A stretch of DNA of 64,000 bases from MPNP01 sp963668325 (lineage in GTDB: Bacteria > Pseudomonadota > Alphaproteobacteria > Rhodobacterales > Rhodobacteraceae): contig OY764222.1 in assembly GCA_963668325.1 (NCBI GenBank), positions 1,736,001 to 1,800,000 on the forward strand. Direction: 5' to 3'. Made by a program: the position numbers and the translations under genes. Positions within the stretch are counted from its first letter, which is position 1. Each line of letters starts with the position of its first letter. Shown piece by piece: positions 1 to 8,905 of this stretch. The notes below the pieces were generated by a model. That model worked only from the letters and a program-made list of their open reading frames with translations, did not search any database and was not told the origin of the DNA.

Positions 1-2
1 AA

Positions 3-287
3 CACTATCATAGCGAAGGGGGATCAACCTCAATTTATGACCTGACCGGAATCGAGCATAGAGTTAGCCAGGAATATCCTTGGCTTGGCTGGATGCTGGA
101 AATTGCCGAAACCTTGCATAAAGTTGAATCCGAATCGCAACCCCCAAGACTTGTTAGGGGTTTCAATATTGGGATACGTCACCGCAATCAACCCCCCAGA
201 AATGACCATATAATAATTAGTGCGACTTCCCTGGGCCTTTGGTGGTTGCCTGATTTTTGGCATCATTTGGAAAGCGAAAAGCAATGA
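3..287 (+). CDS. Partial ORF upstream of phage portal gene, unknown product
   Basis: An open frame enters from the left edge and stops at the TGA at 285-287, giving about 94 visible residues with no start inside the window. The stop overlaps the portal start as ATGA (284-287), the coupling typical of phage head genes, which is the main reason to think it is real. In lambdoid head modules the gene before the portal is usually the large terminase subunit or a small head-joining protein. I do not recognise the visible C-terminal part, and its second half looks less protein-like than the first, so it may be degraded. Confidence 0.3.
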   Translation, partial: HYHSEGGSTSIYDLTGIEHRVSQEYPWLGWMLEIAETLHKVESESQPPRLVRGFNIGIRHRNQPPRNDHIIISATSLGLWWLPDFWHHLESEKQ

Positions 288-1675
288 AGTTTTTCCCCTT
301 TCGTTCATTTCTGTTTTCCAGGGAGGGGGCTAATGGCAATGGAGCGGTGCCCTCCCTGAAAAACAGATTTTTCAAGCGGTCAATAGATGCCTCAAGTGGG
401 GCCAGACGGACGGAATCCCTTGGCCGATTCCTGGAACCCAATTCCGAAATTGCCAATGCAGTTGAAAGGGTTAGATCAAGGGCCCGATATTTGGCGGTCA
501 ATGATCCGCAAATTAAATCAGGACTGGAAAATTGGGTTGCCGAATGTGTCGGCACTGGACTACGCCCGTCACCAGTTGTTGACGAATCAAACCGAACCCG
601 GATTTTAGAAAATTGGGATGCCTGGGAAAACCAATGCGATTTTCAGGGGCTAACCAATTTCAGCGGTTTATTGTCGCAAATAGTCACCTCAACTCGCAGG
701 GATGGGGAAAGTTTAATTTTGATGCACGAAAGCGAGTCCGGACTACAACTTGAACATTTGGACTCGGCCCGGTTGGATTTGGCCAAGACAATGAACACCA
801 GAGGCGGAATAATTGTCAACGGAATCGAATTTAACAACCAGAGCGGTCAACGAATTGCCTACTGGTTGAAACCTCGACTGGATAATGTTTTCTCTTTGGG
901 CGGTGCGGAATCAATTCGGTTTCCAGCCCGAATTATAATCCATTGTTTTGAACCTCAATTCGCTGGACAAATAAGAGGATTATCCGCCTTGGCCAGTGCG
1001 ATACTCCCGGCTAGTGATCTGCAAACCCTCCACGATGCCCAGCGACGGGCGGCCTTAATTTCTAGTATGATTGCCGCTTTTATTTCTGATCCCACAGCTG
1101 ACGCAATCAACCTCGATGCCGATTCCGAAGGTTTTGAAAGTTGGGAGCCGGGTTCGGTTCTCCGAGTTGGGGGAAGTGATGTCAAGTTTAGCAATCATCA
1201 ACAAAATTCCGAGATTGGCGAATTTACTTCAATTCATAGTCGCCAGGTTGCTTCAGGTGTTGGAGTGCCGAGTTGGTTACTCGATGGCGATATGAAGGCG
1301 GTTAATTATTCCTCGGCCCGCAGTGCCTTGTTGCCGTTTCGCAGACGGATTGAGCAATTCAGGTCGGCTATACTGATTCCCCAGGTGCTGACCAGAATTT
1401 GGAATCGCTGGGCCGGGATTGAATTTGCCATTGATAACTTGAACACAATTCCAAATGCGAATTGGATTGCCCCGGCCTGGACGCAAGTTGACCCAGAGAA
1501 AGCCACCAAGTCAATTATTGCCCAACTGGAAGCTGGATTGATTGACCGCAGGACGGCAATAACTCAATTATTCGGCACCAGGGCAGAACAAATAATAGCC
1601 GAGCTGGATAATGCTTCAATCGAAGACAATGAAAGTAACGGCCAGATTTTGAGGTTAATAAATAATAATGCCTGA
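284..1675 (+). CDS. Phage portal protein, lambda GpB-like family
   Basis: This encodes a lambda-type portal protein, the dodecameric ring at one capsid vertex through which DNA is packaged and to which the tail attaches. The N-terminal region carries the family pattern in which an Arg-rich stretch (RARYLAVNDPQIKSGLENWV) leads into VGTGLRPSP. The central part has typical portal segments such as RGLSALASAILPASDL, and GVPSWLLDGDMKAVNYSSAR near residue 330. About 463 residues is near the usual family length. I chose the ATG at 284 because it overlaps the upstream stop as ATGA; a TTG at 257 is also in frame. The gene overlaps the next one by 8 bp. It seems intact, but the module around it is incomplete. 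Confidence 0.85.
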   Translation: MKFFPFRSFLFSREGANGNGAVPSLKNRFFKRSIDASSGARRTESLGRFLEPNSEIANAVERVRSRARYLAVNDPQIKSGLENWVAECVGTGLRPSPVVDESNRTRILENWDAWENQCDFQGLTNFSGLLSQIVTSTRRDGESLILMHESESGLQLEHLDSARLDLAKTMNTRGGIIVNGIEFNNQSGQRIAYWLKPRLDNVFSLGGAESIRFPARIIIHCFEPQFAGQIRGLSALASAILPASDLQTLHDAQRRAALISSMIAAFISDPTADAINLDADSEGFESWEPGSVLRVGGSDVKFSNHQQNSEIGEFTSIHSRQVASGVGVPSWLLDGDMKAVNYSSARSALLPFRRRIEQFRSAILIPQVLTRIWNRWAGIEFAIDNLNTIPNANWIAPAWTQVDPEKATKSIIAQLEAGLIDRRTAITQLFGTRAEQIIAELDNASIEDNESNGQILRLINNNA

Positions 1676-2849
1676 ATTGTTAAAACGCTTTGCCAATACA
1701 AGCCCGGCAACTATCAACACCCAAACCAGAACGGTTGAAGCTGTAATTGCCACTGATACCCCAATTCTCCGAAGGGATACCAGGGGCGAATTTGTCGAGA
1801 TATTGTTACCCGGTGGCCTTGCCCTGGAAACGGCCAGAGACAAACCAATTCTTGATAGCCATAAACAGGATAGCATTAACGCCCTTTTGGGTCGTATTAC
1901 CCAGGTTAGAATTAGTGAGGGTCAAGTTATTGCCGAGTTGAAGTTTTCCAGCTCGGCCGATGTATCGCCCGTTTTTGAAAAAATAGCCGATGGCACGATT
2001 AAGGCGGTGTCGGTCGGTTATGAAGTCCTGGAACGACAAACAGGAAATCAAAACGGGAGGCGAATAGTTGAAGTTAGAAGGTGGCGAATTGGTGAGGTTT
2101 CCCTCGTTTCAATTCCAGCCGACAGCAATACGGGTTTTAGATCAAAGAATAGAGGTAAGAAGAAAATGGAGACTGAATTAAACTTAAACGATGATGGTTT
2201 GGAGACCAGAAGCAAGACCAAGGGAATATCCGGGGAAACGGACCGAACCCAAATTCGGGCCTTGGCTAGAAACCTGGAAATCGAGCCGGAAATTGCCGAC
2301 AAACTGATTGATTCAGGGGCAACCCTGGAAGTGGCCAAGGCACAATTCTTTGATGTCTTGCAAACCAGAAACGGGCCGAAGATCGAGATAACCCAAACCC
2401 AGGACGATCCCAAGACCTTTGAACGCAGAGTCGGGAAAGCCCTTTCGGTGCGAATGGGATTGACCCTTGACGAAAAGGACAAGGAGTCCGGAGCGGTCAA
2501 GGAATTAATGACCAGGTCAATCGGTGAAATAGCCATTGAATACCTGAATAAGGCTGGTGAGGATGTGAGGGGAACGACTCCGGCCAATGTCTTTGAAAAG
2601 AGATCGGCCTCGTTGACCAGTTCGGATTTTCCTAAATTATTGGAAAGTGCCGGGCAAGGGGTTTTGATGGCAGCATTTCGAGGGGCCGAGTCCGGACTCA
2701 AGCAAGTTGCCACCAGACGGGATTTGAGTGATTTTTGCCCCCAGGATGCAATTCGTTTAAGTGAGATGGGGCGATTGCAACCCTTGGCCGAGGATGGCGA
2801 AATTGTCGCCAGTTCCAGGGACGAATCTTCTGAAAGTCTGCACAGGTGA
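1668..2849 (+). pseudogene. Truncated phage prohead protease / major capsid fusion
   Basis: The first ~165 residues match HK97-type prohead protease (S78 family): PILDSHKQDSINALLGRI carries the catalytic His region, and RWRIGEVSLVSIPADSNTG carries the Ser region and the usual end of the protease. A linker (about residues 165-240) leads into the start of a major capsid protein, where SDFPKLLE, RRDLSDF and the GEI segment are typical of fused protease-capsid proteins. The frame then ends at ESLHR-stop about 90 residues into the capsid domain, where the family usually continues for some 200 more residues. No other frame restores the capsid fold before the helicase gene starts at 2922. I read it as a deletion junction or frameshift, so the prophage is defective. 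Confidence 0.75.
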
Positions 2850-2921
2850 TAGAGGTAAACGGAATTTCTTGCCAAATTCAACCCTTTACCTAGCTTCCAT
2901 AAAATAAACCAATGTAGGGAT

Positions 2922-5891
2922 TCATTTGATCCTTAAGTCTATTTTGGACTTTTTTCCGTTGCACCCTGGATAACGGATGCAGGAATAAAAATCACCATAG
3001 CGACCATTCCGAAGGATAAGCCAACCTTCTGTGCAGGACGGGCAGGAAGAATATACAGAACCACAGCTACATTTCATTTGACCTTCAACCTCCTGGTCTA
3101 AGACAGGCAGGTCTTTTTTGCACTGTGAGCAAGTCTTGATAGTTGTTTCACAAAAATTTGCATTCTCGCATTCAAAACGCTGATCTGCCCATTTGTTTTT
3201 TCCAAGGATCAACCTGCCACCACACTTCCCACAGTTCTTGCTTGCTATGACTGTTTTACCCAAGACAACGGTTCCGTACTCTGGTGCTTCTAGTTCGCGA
3301 ATAAACGATGAGGGGCTTTTTTGGTCTGCCAGCAAAGTCAAACTAATTTTTGCTCTTGTTAGTGCCACATAAAGCAATCTTCTTTCTTCTGCATGAGAAA
3401 ACCCTTCAGAATCTGGTAGAACAATATCCAATAGGGGATCATCAACGATTTCTGATGGAAAACCCCACTTGCCTGATGAAACCTCAAGTACAATCACATG
3501 GTCAGCTTCCAACCCTTTGGATCTATGGATTGTCATGAATTCAAGTTTAATATCGGCGTGGAATCTTTTTAGTTCTTCGAAATTATCTGGTATCAGGTGT
3601 TTATATCGAGCCAACAAAAAAACGGTTATTTCACCACCATCAAAATGTTGTTGTACGATGCGGTTTAGTGTTTCCTTTAGGGCCTTGTCTTTTGTATCTA
3701 TTGAGTGATAAACAATAAATATGGAAGATTGTTCGGTCTGCTTTGAAGGTATGATTTGTTTTTCAATCTGGTAAGGATTCTTTTGAATAAAGCTTTGAGC
3801 CGGCTTGGCAATTTTGTCTACACTTCTGAACGTTTTGGCAAGATCAATCAAGCTGTGGATGTCAGTGTGGTCATCAAATTCACCACCAAATTGATTGCCA
3901 AAGTTCCGCATCAAGTGGATATCTGACCCATTAAACCTGTAGATTGATTGCCAATCATCACCAACACCGAAGATCCTGGCATCTTCATGCTGGTTTTTTA
4001 GCTCTAATAGGAGATTACCGCACCCCTTGGCAATATCTTGAAACTCATCGACTAAAATATGTTTGTATGGACTCTTGTATTTTCCTTCCTGCAAATGAGT
4101 GGTTGCAAGCAGTATCATGTCCTCAAAATCAATTCTGTTATCCAGCCTCTTTTCGTAAGATTCAAATAATGGTTCAAAAATCTTGAGAAACGCTGTCCCC
4201 CGGGCAACATTATTTGATTGATTTACCTTTAGTTGGCATTCCTTGATTGACAGGGATGAACTCTTATACAATCGCAGGAAGGAAGCCAGTATTTCTGAGA
4301 ATTGATCAATCGCCCCAAATTCTTTAAGCGATTCAAACATCTTATTGATGGGAATAGGTTTTGGGGTGGCATAAGGTGCCAATTTTTCAGCTAGATTCTT
4401 GAGTAAAACTCCCTCACTTTGCTCGTAACTGTAGGTTTCAATTAATGTTGTACCATTTTGTTCATGGACGTTACGTTTCCATTCCATTTGCTCCAAATAG
4501 TTCTTGCGGTTCATATATGGAGCTGTGGTTAGGATATCCTGTCCATTGTGTACCGCCTTGCGTACACCGAAATGTTCAATGTAGATCCCACTTGATACCA
4601 ACCTAAAATCAGGTTTGTAAAGAGTATTCTGACTATCGGGGGCTTTGAATTCGTAATTTGGTTCGTATTCATATTCAATTTCATTCTGATAAAGCCAATT
4701 TGCTATCAGTAACTCTTCGTAGCTTCGAACTTTATCTCCCTTCAATGTACGAAGTTCCCTTCTGGATTTGAAATATCTGTTAATGGTATTGAGATATTGG
4801 TAATACTCATCAAGTGAATTAAAGTCCCACTCGCTTTTGTAGGGCAGATAAAGCTCCTCAAACCATTTTCGAAGAATAGTTTCAATCCCTGGTCGTTTTG
4901 CTACATCCTCTACAAGGATGGTTTGGATGAGTTTATGGAACTTTTTATCATCTTCAGCATAGTCTGCCAATGCCGGAGGATTTTCTTCAACATCCTTGAG
5001 GATACTATTCCCTAGTGAATGGAAGGTAAAAACTGATACATTAATATTGCATTTTTCAAGGATACGTTCTCGTAACTCATCAGCTGCTTTTTTTCCGTAG
5101 GTTATCAGGAGAATTTCCTCTGGTTTTCTAATTTCCTCCTGAATCAGATAAATCGCTTTGGTGGTGATTACACTTGTCTTGCCCGAGCCAGCACCAGCAA
5201 GAACCAAGGTTGAATCTTCATCTGTAACAATCGCAAGCCTTTGTTCATGAGTTAGTGGATAGTTTCCAATTTGGTCAAAATAATCAGCTTTGTCTTTAAA
5301 CTCATTCCTTATAAAGGTTTGAATTGCTTTTTTCCTTAGTTTTGAGGGGTTTAAGGCAAGTTGTTCAATTTTATCGAATTTTTTCTTGTCATCTAGCTCA
5401 ATCAAATGGGCGGGTATATCTTGGGGAAGTCGTGAAAATAATGCTCGTGATCTGGCAACATAGGGTTTGAGTAAACAGGCTGAGGGATACCTGCGAGGGT
5501 TTTTCAATGAGTCATATACTTTGCAGAGTAAAGAGATTTCAGATTTTTCAGACTGAATCAGCGCTTTATAGTAGTTCTGCCATTCTTTGTTGACTTGGCT
5601 GGAAAAGGTTAATGCTAATTGGTAATTTATGGGCCCAACCTGGATTTTGGCACCATTTCTTTTGGTGAATACAAGAAATGAAAATCCAAAAATTTTCTTG
5701 ATGTAAACCCCTTTGGAAAATTCATTAAAATTGAAACGGAGGTGTATTTTCTTTGTCTGAAAAATAATGCTATCTGCACTTAGAACAACTCTCCTATAGC
5801 CTCTGCAAAAGAGGTGAATAAAGGCATGAATAAATCCAGAATGATTGATGCTGGCTAGTTCAGTGATGTTGGGGTTATTGTGCTCTGACAC
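2922..5891 (-). CDS. Superfamily I (UvrD/HelD-like) helicase with inserted nuclease-like domain and zinc ribbons
   Basis: A 989-residue protein with an N-terminal region of about 200 residues, then a UvrD-type motor. Walker A is LAGAGSGKTS (about 231-240), motif II is DEFQDIAKG, and late motifs include TIHRSKGLEADHVIV and RRLLYVALTRAK. Between the motor halves (about 388-470) is a PD-(D/E)XK-like insert: SYEELLIANWLYQNEIEYEYE, then YKPDF (Asp428) and YIEHFG (Glu439). The C-terminal ~110 residues hold several CxxC pairs resembling topoisomerase I zinc ribbons. The layout recalls E. coli helicase IV but is longer. A role in DNA repair or restart is likely; a defence role is possible given the phage remnant beside it. 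The start is a GTG at 5891 without a strong ribosome site, so the N-terminus is uncertain. Confidence 0.85.
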   Translation of the reverse strand: MSEHNNPNITELASINHSGFIHAFIHLFCRGYRRVVLSADSIIFQTKKIHLRFNFNEFSKGVYIKKIFGFSFLVFTKRNGAKIQVGPINYQLALTFSSQVNKEWQNYYKALIQSEKSEISLLCKVYDSLKNPRRYPSACLLKPYVARSRALFSRLPQDIPAHLIELDDKKKFDKIEQLALNPSKLRKKAIQTFIRNEFKDKADYFDQIGNYPLTHEQRLAIVTDEDSTLVLAGAGSGKTSVITTKAIYLIQEEIRKPEEILLITYGKKAADELRERILEKCNINVSVFTFHSLGNSILKDVEENPPALADYAEDDKKFHKLIQTILVEDVAKRPGIETILRKWFEELYLPYKSEWDFNSLDEYYQYLNTINRYFKSRRELRTLKGDKVRSYEELLIANWLYQNEIEYEYEPNYEFKAPDSQNTLYKPDFRLVSSGIYIEHFGVRKAVHNGQDILTTAPYMNRKNYLEQMEWKRNVHEQNGTTLIETYSYEQSEGVLLKNLAEKLAPYATPKPIPINKMFESLKEFGAIDQFSEILASFLRLYKSSSLSIKECQLKVNQSNNVARGTAFLKIFEPLFESYEKRLDNRIDFEDMILLATTHLQEGKYKSPYKHILVDEFQDIAKGCGNLLLELKNQHEDARIFGVGDDWQSIYRFNGSDIHLMRNFGNQFGGEFDDHTDIHSLIDLAKTFRSVDKIAKPAQSFIQKNPYQIEKQIIPSKQTEQSSIFIVYHSIDTKDKALKETLNRIVQQHFDGGEITVFLLARYKHLIPDNFEELKRFHADIKLEFMTIHRSKGLEADHVIVLEVSSGKWGFPSEIVDDPLLDIVLPDSEGFSHAEERRLLYVALTRAKISLTLLADQKSPSSFIRELEAPEYGTVVLGKTVIASKNCGKCGGRLILGKNKWADQRFECENANFCETTIKTCSQCKKDLPVLDQEVEGQMKCSCGSVYSSCPSCTEGWLILRNGRYGDFYSCIRYPGCNGKKSKIDLRIK

Positions 5892-6398
5892 TCAACCATG
5901 GGCTTTCTTTTTTTACATGAGTTAAAAACATTGGTTTATTCTTTACGGGTTCGTTTTCAAGTAATCCAAGGTAACTCCATGATGAGGAAAACCGCTGATA
6001 ACCCCTTATAAAGATTAAAATATAGCTATCGACGACAAGTGCATTTAAAAAAAATTGATAATGAGTATAAAGGGATATTAGGGATGTTGTAATTCACCTT
6101 AATTTATTAGACAAACCCTAGATGGGAAGGTCTGAGCTTTAATATTAGGGGTGGTTCTGAAAATCTAGGGTGATATAATATCAAATTAAAATGTGCAAAA
6201 TGCAAATTGGTACTTATCAATTGGTTGAAGACAAAGACTGTTCTATCATTACCTTAAGTTTAAGCAGAAATTGTGATCATGTTTATGAGCGGTATAATTA
6301 CTTCGTCAAGAGTAATGAATATATTATTGACTCGAGTTACTAGGTTTTCGAAAGCCAGTTTGTACTTTTCTCCCTGCTAGGTTGAAGGCCTCGGAATA
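5892..6398. other. Intergenic region between divergent helicase and djlA-like genes
   Basis: This AT-rich stretch of about 500 bp lies between divergent genes, so it should hold both promoters. I see no tRNA or strong terminator. One short open frame at 6191-6343 (plus strand, 50 codons, ATG to TAG) has no ribosome site or family I recognise, so I do not call it a gene. Confidence 0.5.
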
Positions 6399-7097
6399 AT
6401 GATCTCAAATTGGCAGAAGATTAAAAATTTTGTTCGAGGGAATACGGATTTCAAGTCCCTACTCAAGGGGCTATTGAAAAATGGGACCAAAAACCCCAGC
6501 CGGAAAGTTTCCTTCACCATAGCAATAATTTCACTTGGGGCAAAATTAACCAAGGTCGATGGTCATGTGACCAAGGACGAAATAAAAGCCTTCAGGGAAA
6601 TCTTCCAACTCCCCAAATCAGAACAAAAAAATGCTGCAAGAGTTTTCAACTCGGCCAGCAAAAGCACCGTGGGGTATGAATATTATGCTGTGGAGATAAG
6701 AAAATTGTTAGGTACAGGGTCTCCTCTTTTGGAAGATATCATGGAGGGGTTGATTTATATTGCACGGGCAGATGGTGAGATCAGTTTTCAAGAAAGACGC
6801 TTTCTTATTAGGGTAAATGCTCTCTTTGGACTTCCCAGGAGGAAATTCAGATACAAGTTAAATTTCCATGATGGCGATGACAGTATTGATCCCTACAAGG
6901 TTTTAGGGGTAAGGGAAGATATGCCATTATCCGAAATCAGGCGTAAATGGAGAGACCTGGTGCTGAAAAGTCATCCTGATGTCCTAGTTGCCAGAGGAGT
7001 GCCAGAGGAAGCAATCAGGCTTTCAGAGTTACAACTTTCGAGGTATAATTTGGCCTGGAAGAAGATTCAGGAAGAAAAACAATTTGCTCCTACCTAA
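6399..7097 (+). CDS. DjlA-like co-chaperone (TerB domain plus C-terminal J domain)
   Basis: A 232-residue protein. The middle (about residues 35-150) resembles the TerB/DjlA helical domain: AIISLGAKLTKVDGHVTKDE, and the second acidic repeat IYIARADGEISFQERRFL. The C-terminus (about 166-228) is a J domain, DPYKVLGVREDMPLSEIRRK, with the HPD signature in KSHPD that stimulates the DnaK ATPase. E. coli DjlA has an N-terminal membrane segment; none is visible here, as is common in alphaproteobacterial versions, so this one is probably cytosolic. The peptide-transporter genes start 42 bp downstream on the same strand, but a functional tie is not evident. Domain order and motifs make the family call firm; the client is unknown. 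Confidence 0.85.
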   Translation: MISNWQKIKNFVRGNTDFKSLLKGLLKNGTKNPSRKVSFTIAIISLGAKLTKVDGHVTKDEIKAFREIFQLPKSEQKNAARVFNSASKSTVGYEYYAVEIRKLLGTGSPLLEDIMEGLIYIARADGEISFQERRFLIRVNALFGLPRRKFRYKLNFHDGDDSIDPYKVLGVREDMPLSEIRRKWRDLVLKSHPDVLVARGVPEEAIRLSELQLSRYNLAWKKIQEEKQFAPT

Positions 7098-7139
7098 CAT
7101 TCTTGGGAACAATGGTTTGAACTTGTTTCTGAAAATCTG

Positions 7140-8087
7140 ATGCTTCGCTACCTGCTATCCCGTATTAGTTCCCTGGTAATAAGTTTGGCAGTAGCAAGCT
7201 TTATTATCTTTTTTGTTATAGAAATTATTCCCGGAGACCCGGCTTCCTTTATGCTGGGTCTCACTGCTTCACCAGAAACCATAGCCGCCCTGAAAGCAGA
7301 ACTGGGATTGGACCAGAGACCCATAGCCAGATATTTGAATTGGGTATCTGGTTTGGTGGTAGGGGATTTTGGCATTTCCTACACTTATAAAGTCCCTATC
7401 TCAGATCTTGTACTGGATCGGATAAAGGTTTCGCTTCCACTTGCAATATATGCCCTTATTTTATCAACTTCGATTGCTTTCCCAGTAGGTTTGATTGCTG
7501 CATCAAAAAGAGGTGGAAAAGCAGATTTTGGCATTATGGGATTTACCCAATTGGGGATTGCAGTCCCCAATTTTTGGTTTGCCATGCTGTTGGTTCTTTT
7601 TTTTGCAATCAATCTGCGTTGGTTCTCTGCCGGGGGATTTTCGGGATGGGATGCTGGATTCTGGTACGGTATAAAATCTTTAACCCTTCCTGCTATTGCT
7701 TTGGCATTAACCCAAGCTTCTATTCTAGCTCGAGTCATGCGTTCATCTTTGATTGATACCCTATCGCAGGACTATATCAGAACAGCAAGGGCTAAAGGTC
7801 TTTCCCAAAGAAGGGTATTAATAAAGCATGCCCTTAGAAATGCAATGATACCGGTACTAACAATTCTCGGCTTGCAGTTCTCATTCCTTCTTGCAGGGGC
7901 AATAATTATCGAAAATGTATTCTTTCTACCCGGGTTGGGGAGATTAATCTTTCAGGCAATCGTACAAAGAGACCTTATTGTCGTTGAAAGTGTAGTCATG
8001 CTCATGGTTTTTGCTGTTATCGTGGTGAACTTCCTTGTGGATCTGACCTATGCCATGGTAGACCCTAGATTAAGGAGGGGAGGATGA
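7140..8087 (+). CDS. Dipeptide/oligopeptide-type ABC transporter permease (DppB-like)
   Basis: An inner-membrane permease of the peptide/nickel ABC family, 315 residues with about six hydrophobic helices. The N-terminus LLSRISSLVISLAVASFIIF followed by EIIPGDPA is the DppB/OppB signature. The cytoplasmic coupling loop that contacts the ATPase is DYIRTARAKGLSQRRVLIKH, followed by ALRNAMIPVLTI. The gene overlaps the next permease by four bases (ATGA at 8084-8087), so the two are translationally coupled. With the next two genes it makes a full transporter, and a family-5 binding protein is encoded convergently downstream. The substrate cannot be read from sequence; the adjacent M20 amidohydrolase favours a peptide or N-acyl amino acid. 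Confidence 0.92.
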   Translation: MLRYLLSRISSLVISLAVASFIIFFVIEIIPGDPASFMLGLTASPETIAALKAELGLDQRPIARYLNWVSGLVVGDFGISYTYKVPISDLVLDRIKVSLPLAIYALILSTSIAFPVGLIAASKRGGKADFGIMGFTQLGIAVPNFWFAMLLVLFFAINLRWFSAGGFSGWDAGFWYGIKSLTLPAIALALTQASILARVMRSSLIDTLSQDYIRTARAKGLSQRRVLIKHALRNAMIPVLTILGLQFSFLLAGAIIIENVFFLPGLGRLIFQAIVQRDLIVVESVVMLMVFAVIVVNFLVDLTYAMVDPRLRRGG

Positions 8088-8905
8088 GAATTCCTACCCA
8101 ATTGCTGTTTGGGGCATTCCTATCAGTCTTCTTCCTAGCATTGGCACTACTTTCCCTGGTTTGGACACCATTTCCGGTGGAAATACTCAATATTCCCTCA
8201 AAACTAAAATCCCCTGACTGGGAGTACCTTCTTGGGACCGATCATTTTGGGAGGGATATTTTATCCATGTTAATGGTGGGTGCCCGAACATCAATCAGTG
8301 TTGCTTTGGTGGCAGTTGGTATTGGTATGCTGGTAGGTGTTCCCTTGGGGCTGGCAGCAGCTGCTAACCGGGGGAGCCTGTTCGATGATTTGATTATGCG
8401 TAGCAACGACCTTGTATTTGCTTTTCCGTCATTGGTAATTGCGATTTTAATTACAGCCGTTTTTGGACCGTCAGCCTTCAACGCCATTTTAGCAATTGGA
8501 ATATTCAATATTCCGGTTTTTGCCCGTGTTTCTCGAGGTGCTGCGTTAAGTCTGTGGACATTAGAGTTTATTTTGGCAGCCCGGGTTGCGGGAAAAGACA
8601 AGGCAAGGATATCGGTTGAACATATCTTACCCAACATCGTCAACTTGTTATTGGTTCAGGGCACAATTCAGTTTTCACTGGGAATTTTGGCTGAGGCAGG
8701 GCTTTCCTATATTGGATTAGGAGCTCAACCGCCAACACCTAGCTGGGGACGAATGCTTGCTGATGCCCAAACCCTGATTTATACTAATCCCAGGCTGGCC
8801 TATATCCCTGGATTGGCAATAGTTGCCATGGTTTTGGGCCTGAATATGTTGGGAGACGGGTTAAGAGATTACCTTGATCCACGCTTGAGGAAAGTAAGAA
8901 AATGA
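8084..8905 (+). CDS. Dipeptide/oligopeptide-type ABC transporter permease (DppC-like)
   Basis: The second permease of the peptide-type ABC transporter, 273 residues. Family marks are HFGRDILSMLMVGARTSI after the first helix and LGTD just before it. The coupling loop is EFILAARVAGKDKARISVEH followed by ILPNIVNLLLV, and the C-terminus has SWGRMLADAQ and the LNMLGDGLRDYLDPRL ending found in DppC/OppC. It overlaps the upstream and downstream genes by ATGA junctions at 8084-8087 and 8902-8905, so all three transporter genes should be one transcript. It pairs with the DppB-like permease to form the membrane channel. Confidence 0.93.
   Translation: MRIPTQLLFGAFLSVFFLALALLSLVWTPFPVEILNIPSKLKSPDWEYLLGTDHFGRDILSMLMVGARTSISVALVAVGIGMLVGVPLGLAAAANRGSLFDDLIMRSNDLVFAFPSLVIAILITAVFGPSAFNAILAIGIFNIPVFARVSRGAALSLWTLEFILAARVAGKDKARISVEHILPNIVNLLLVQGTIQFSLGILAEAGLSYIGLGAQPPTPSWGRMLADAQTLIYTNPRLAYIPGLAIVAMVLGLNMLGDGLRDYLDPRLRKVRK

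Noticed and set aside
1..2849. Idea that the portal/protease/capsid genes are a gene transfer agent
   Set aside because: The portal is lambda-type and the protease is fused to the capsid, unlike the separate HK97-type genes of Rhodobacter GTA, and the capsid part is broken.
2048..2881. 277-codon minus-strand open frame opposite the phage capsid fusion
   Set aside because: It lies wholly antisense to a recognisable protease-capsid gene and has no ribosome site or family resemblance; it reflects codon symmetry.
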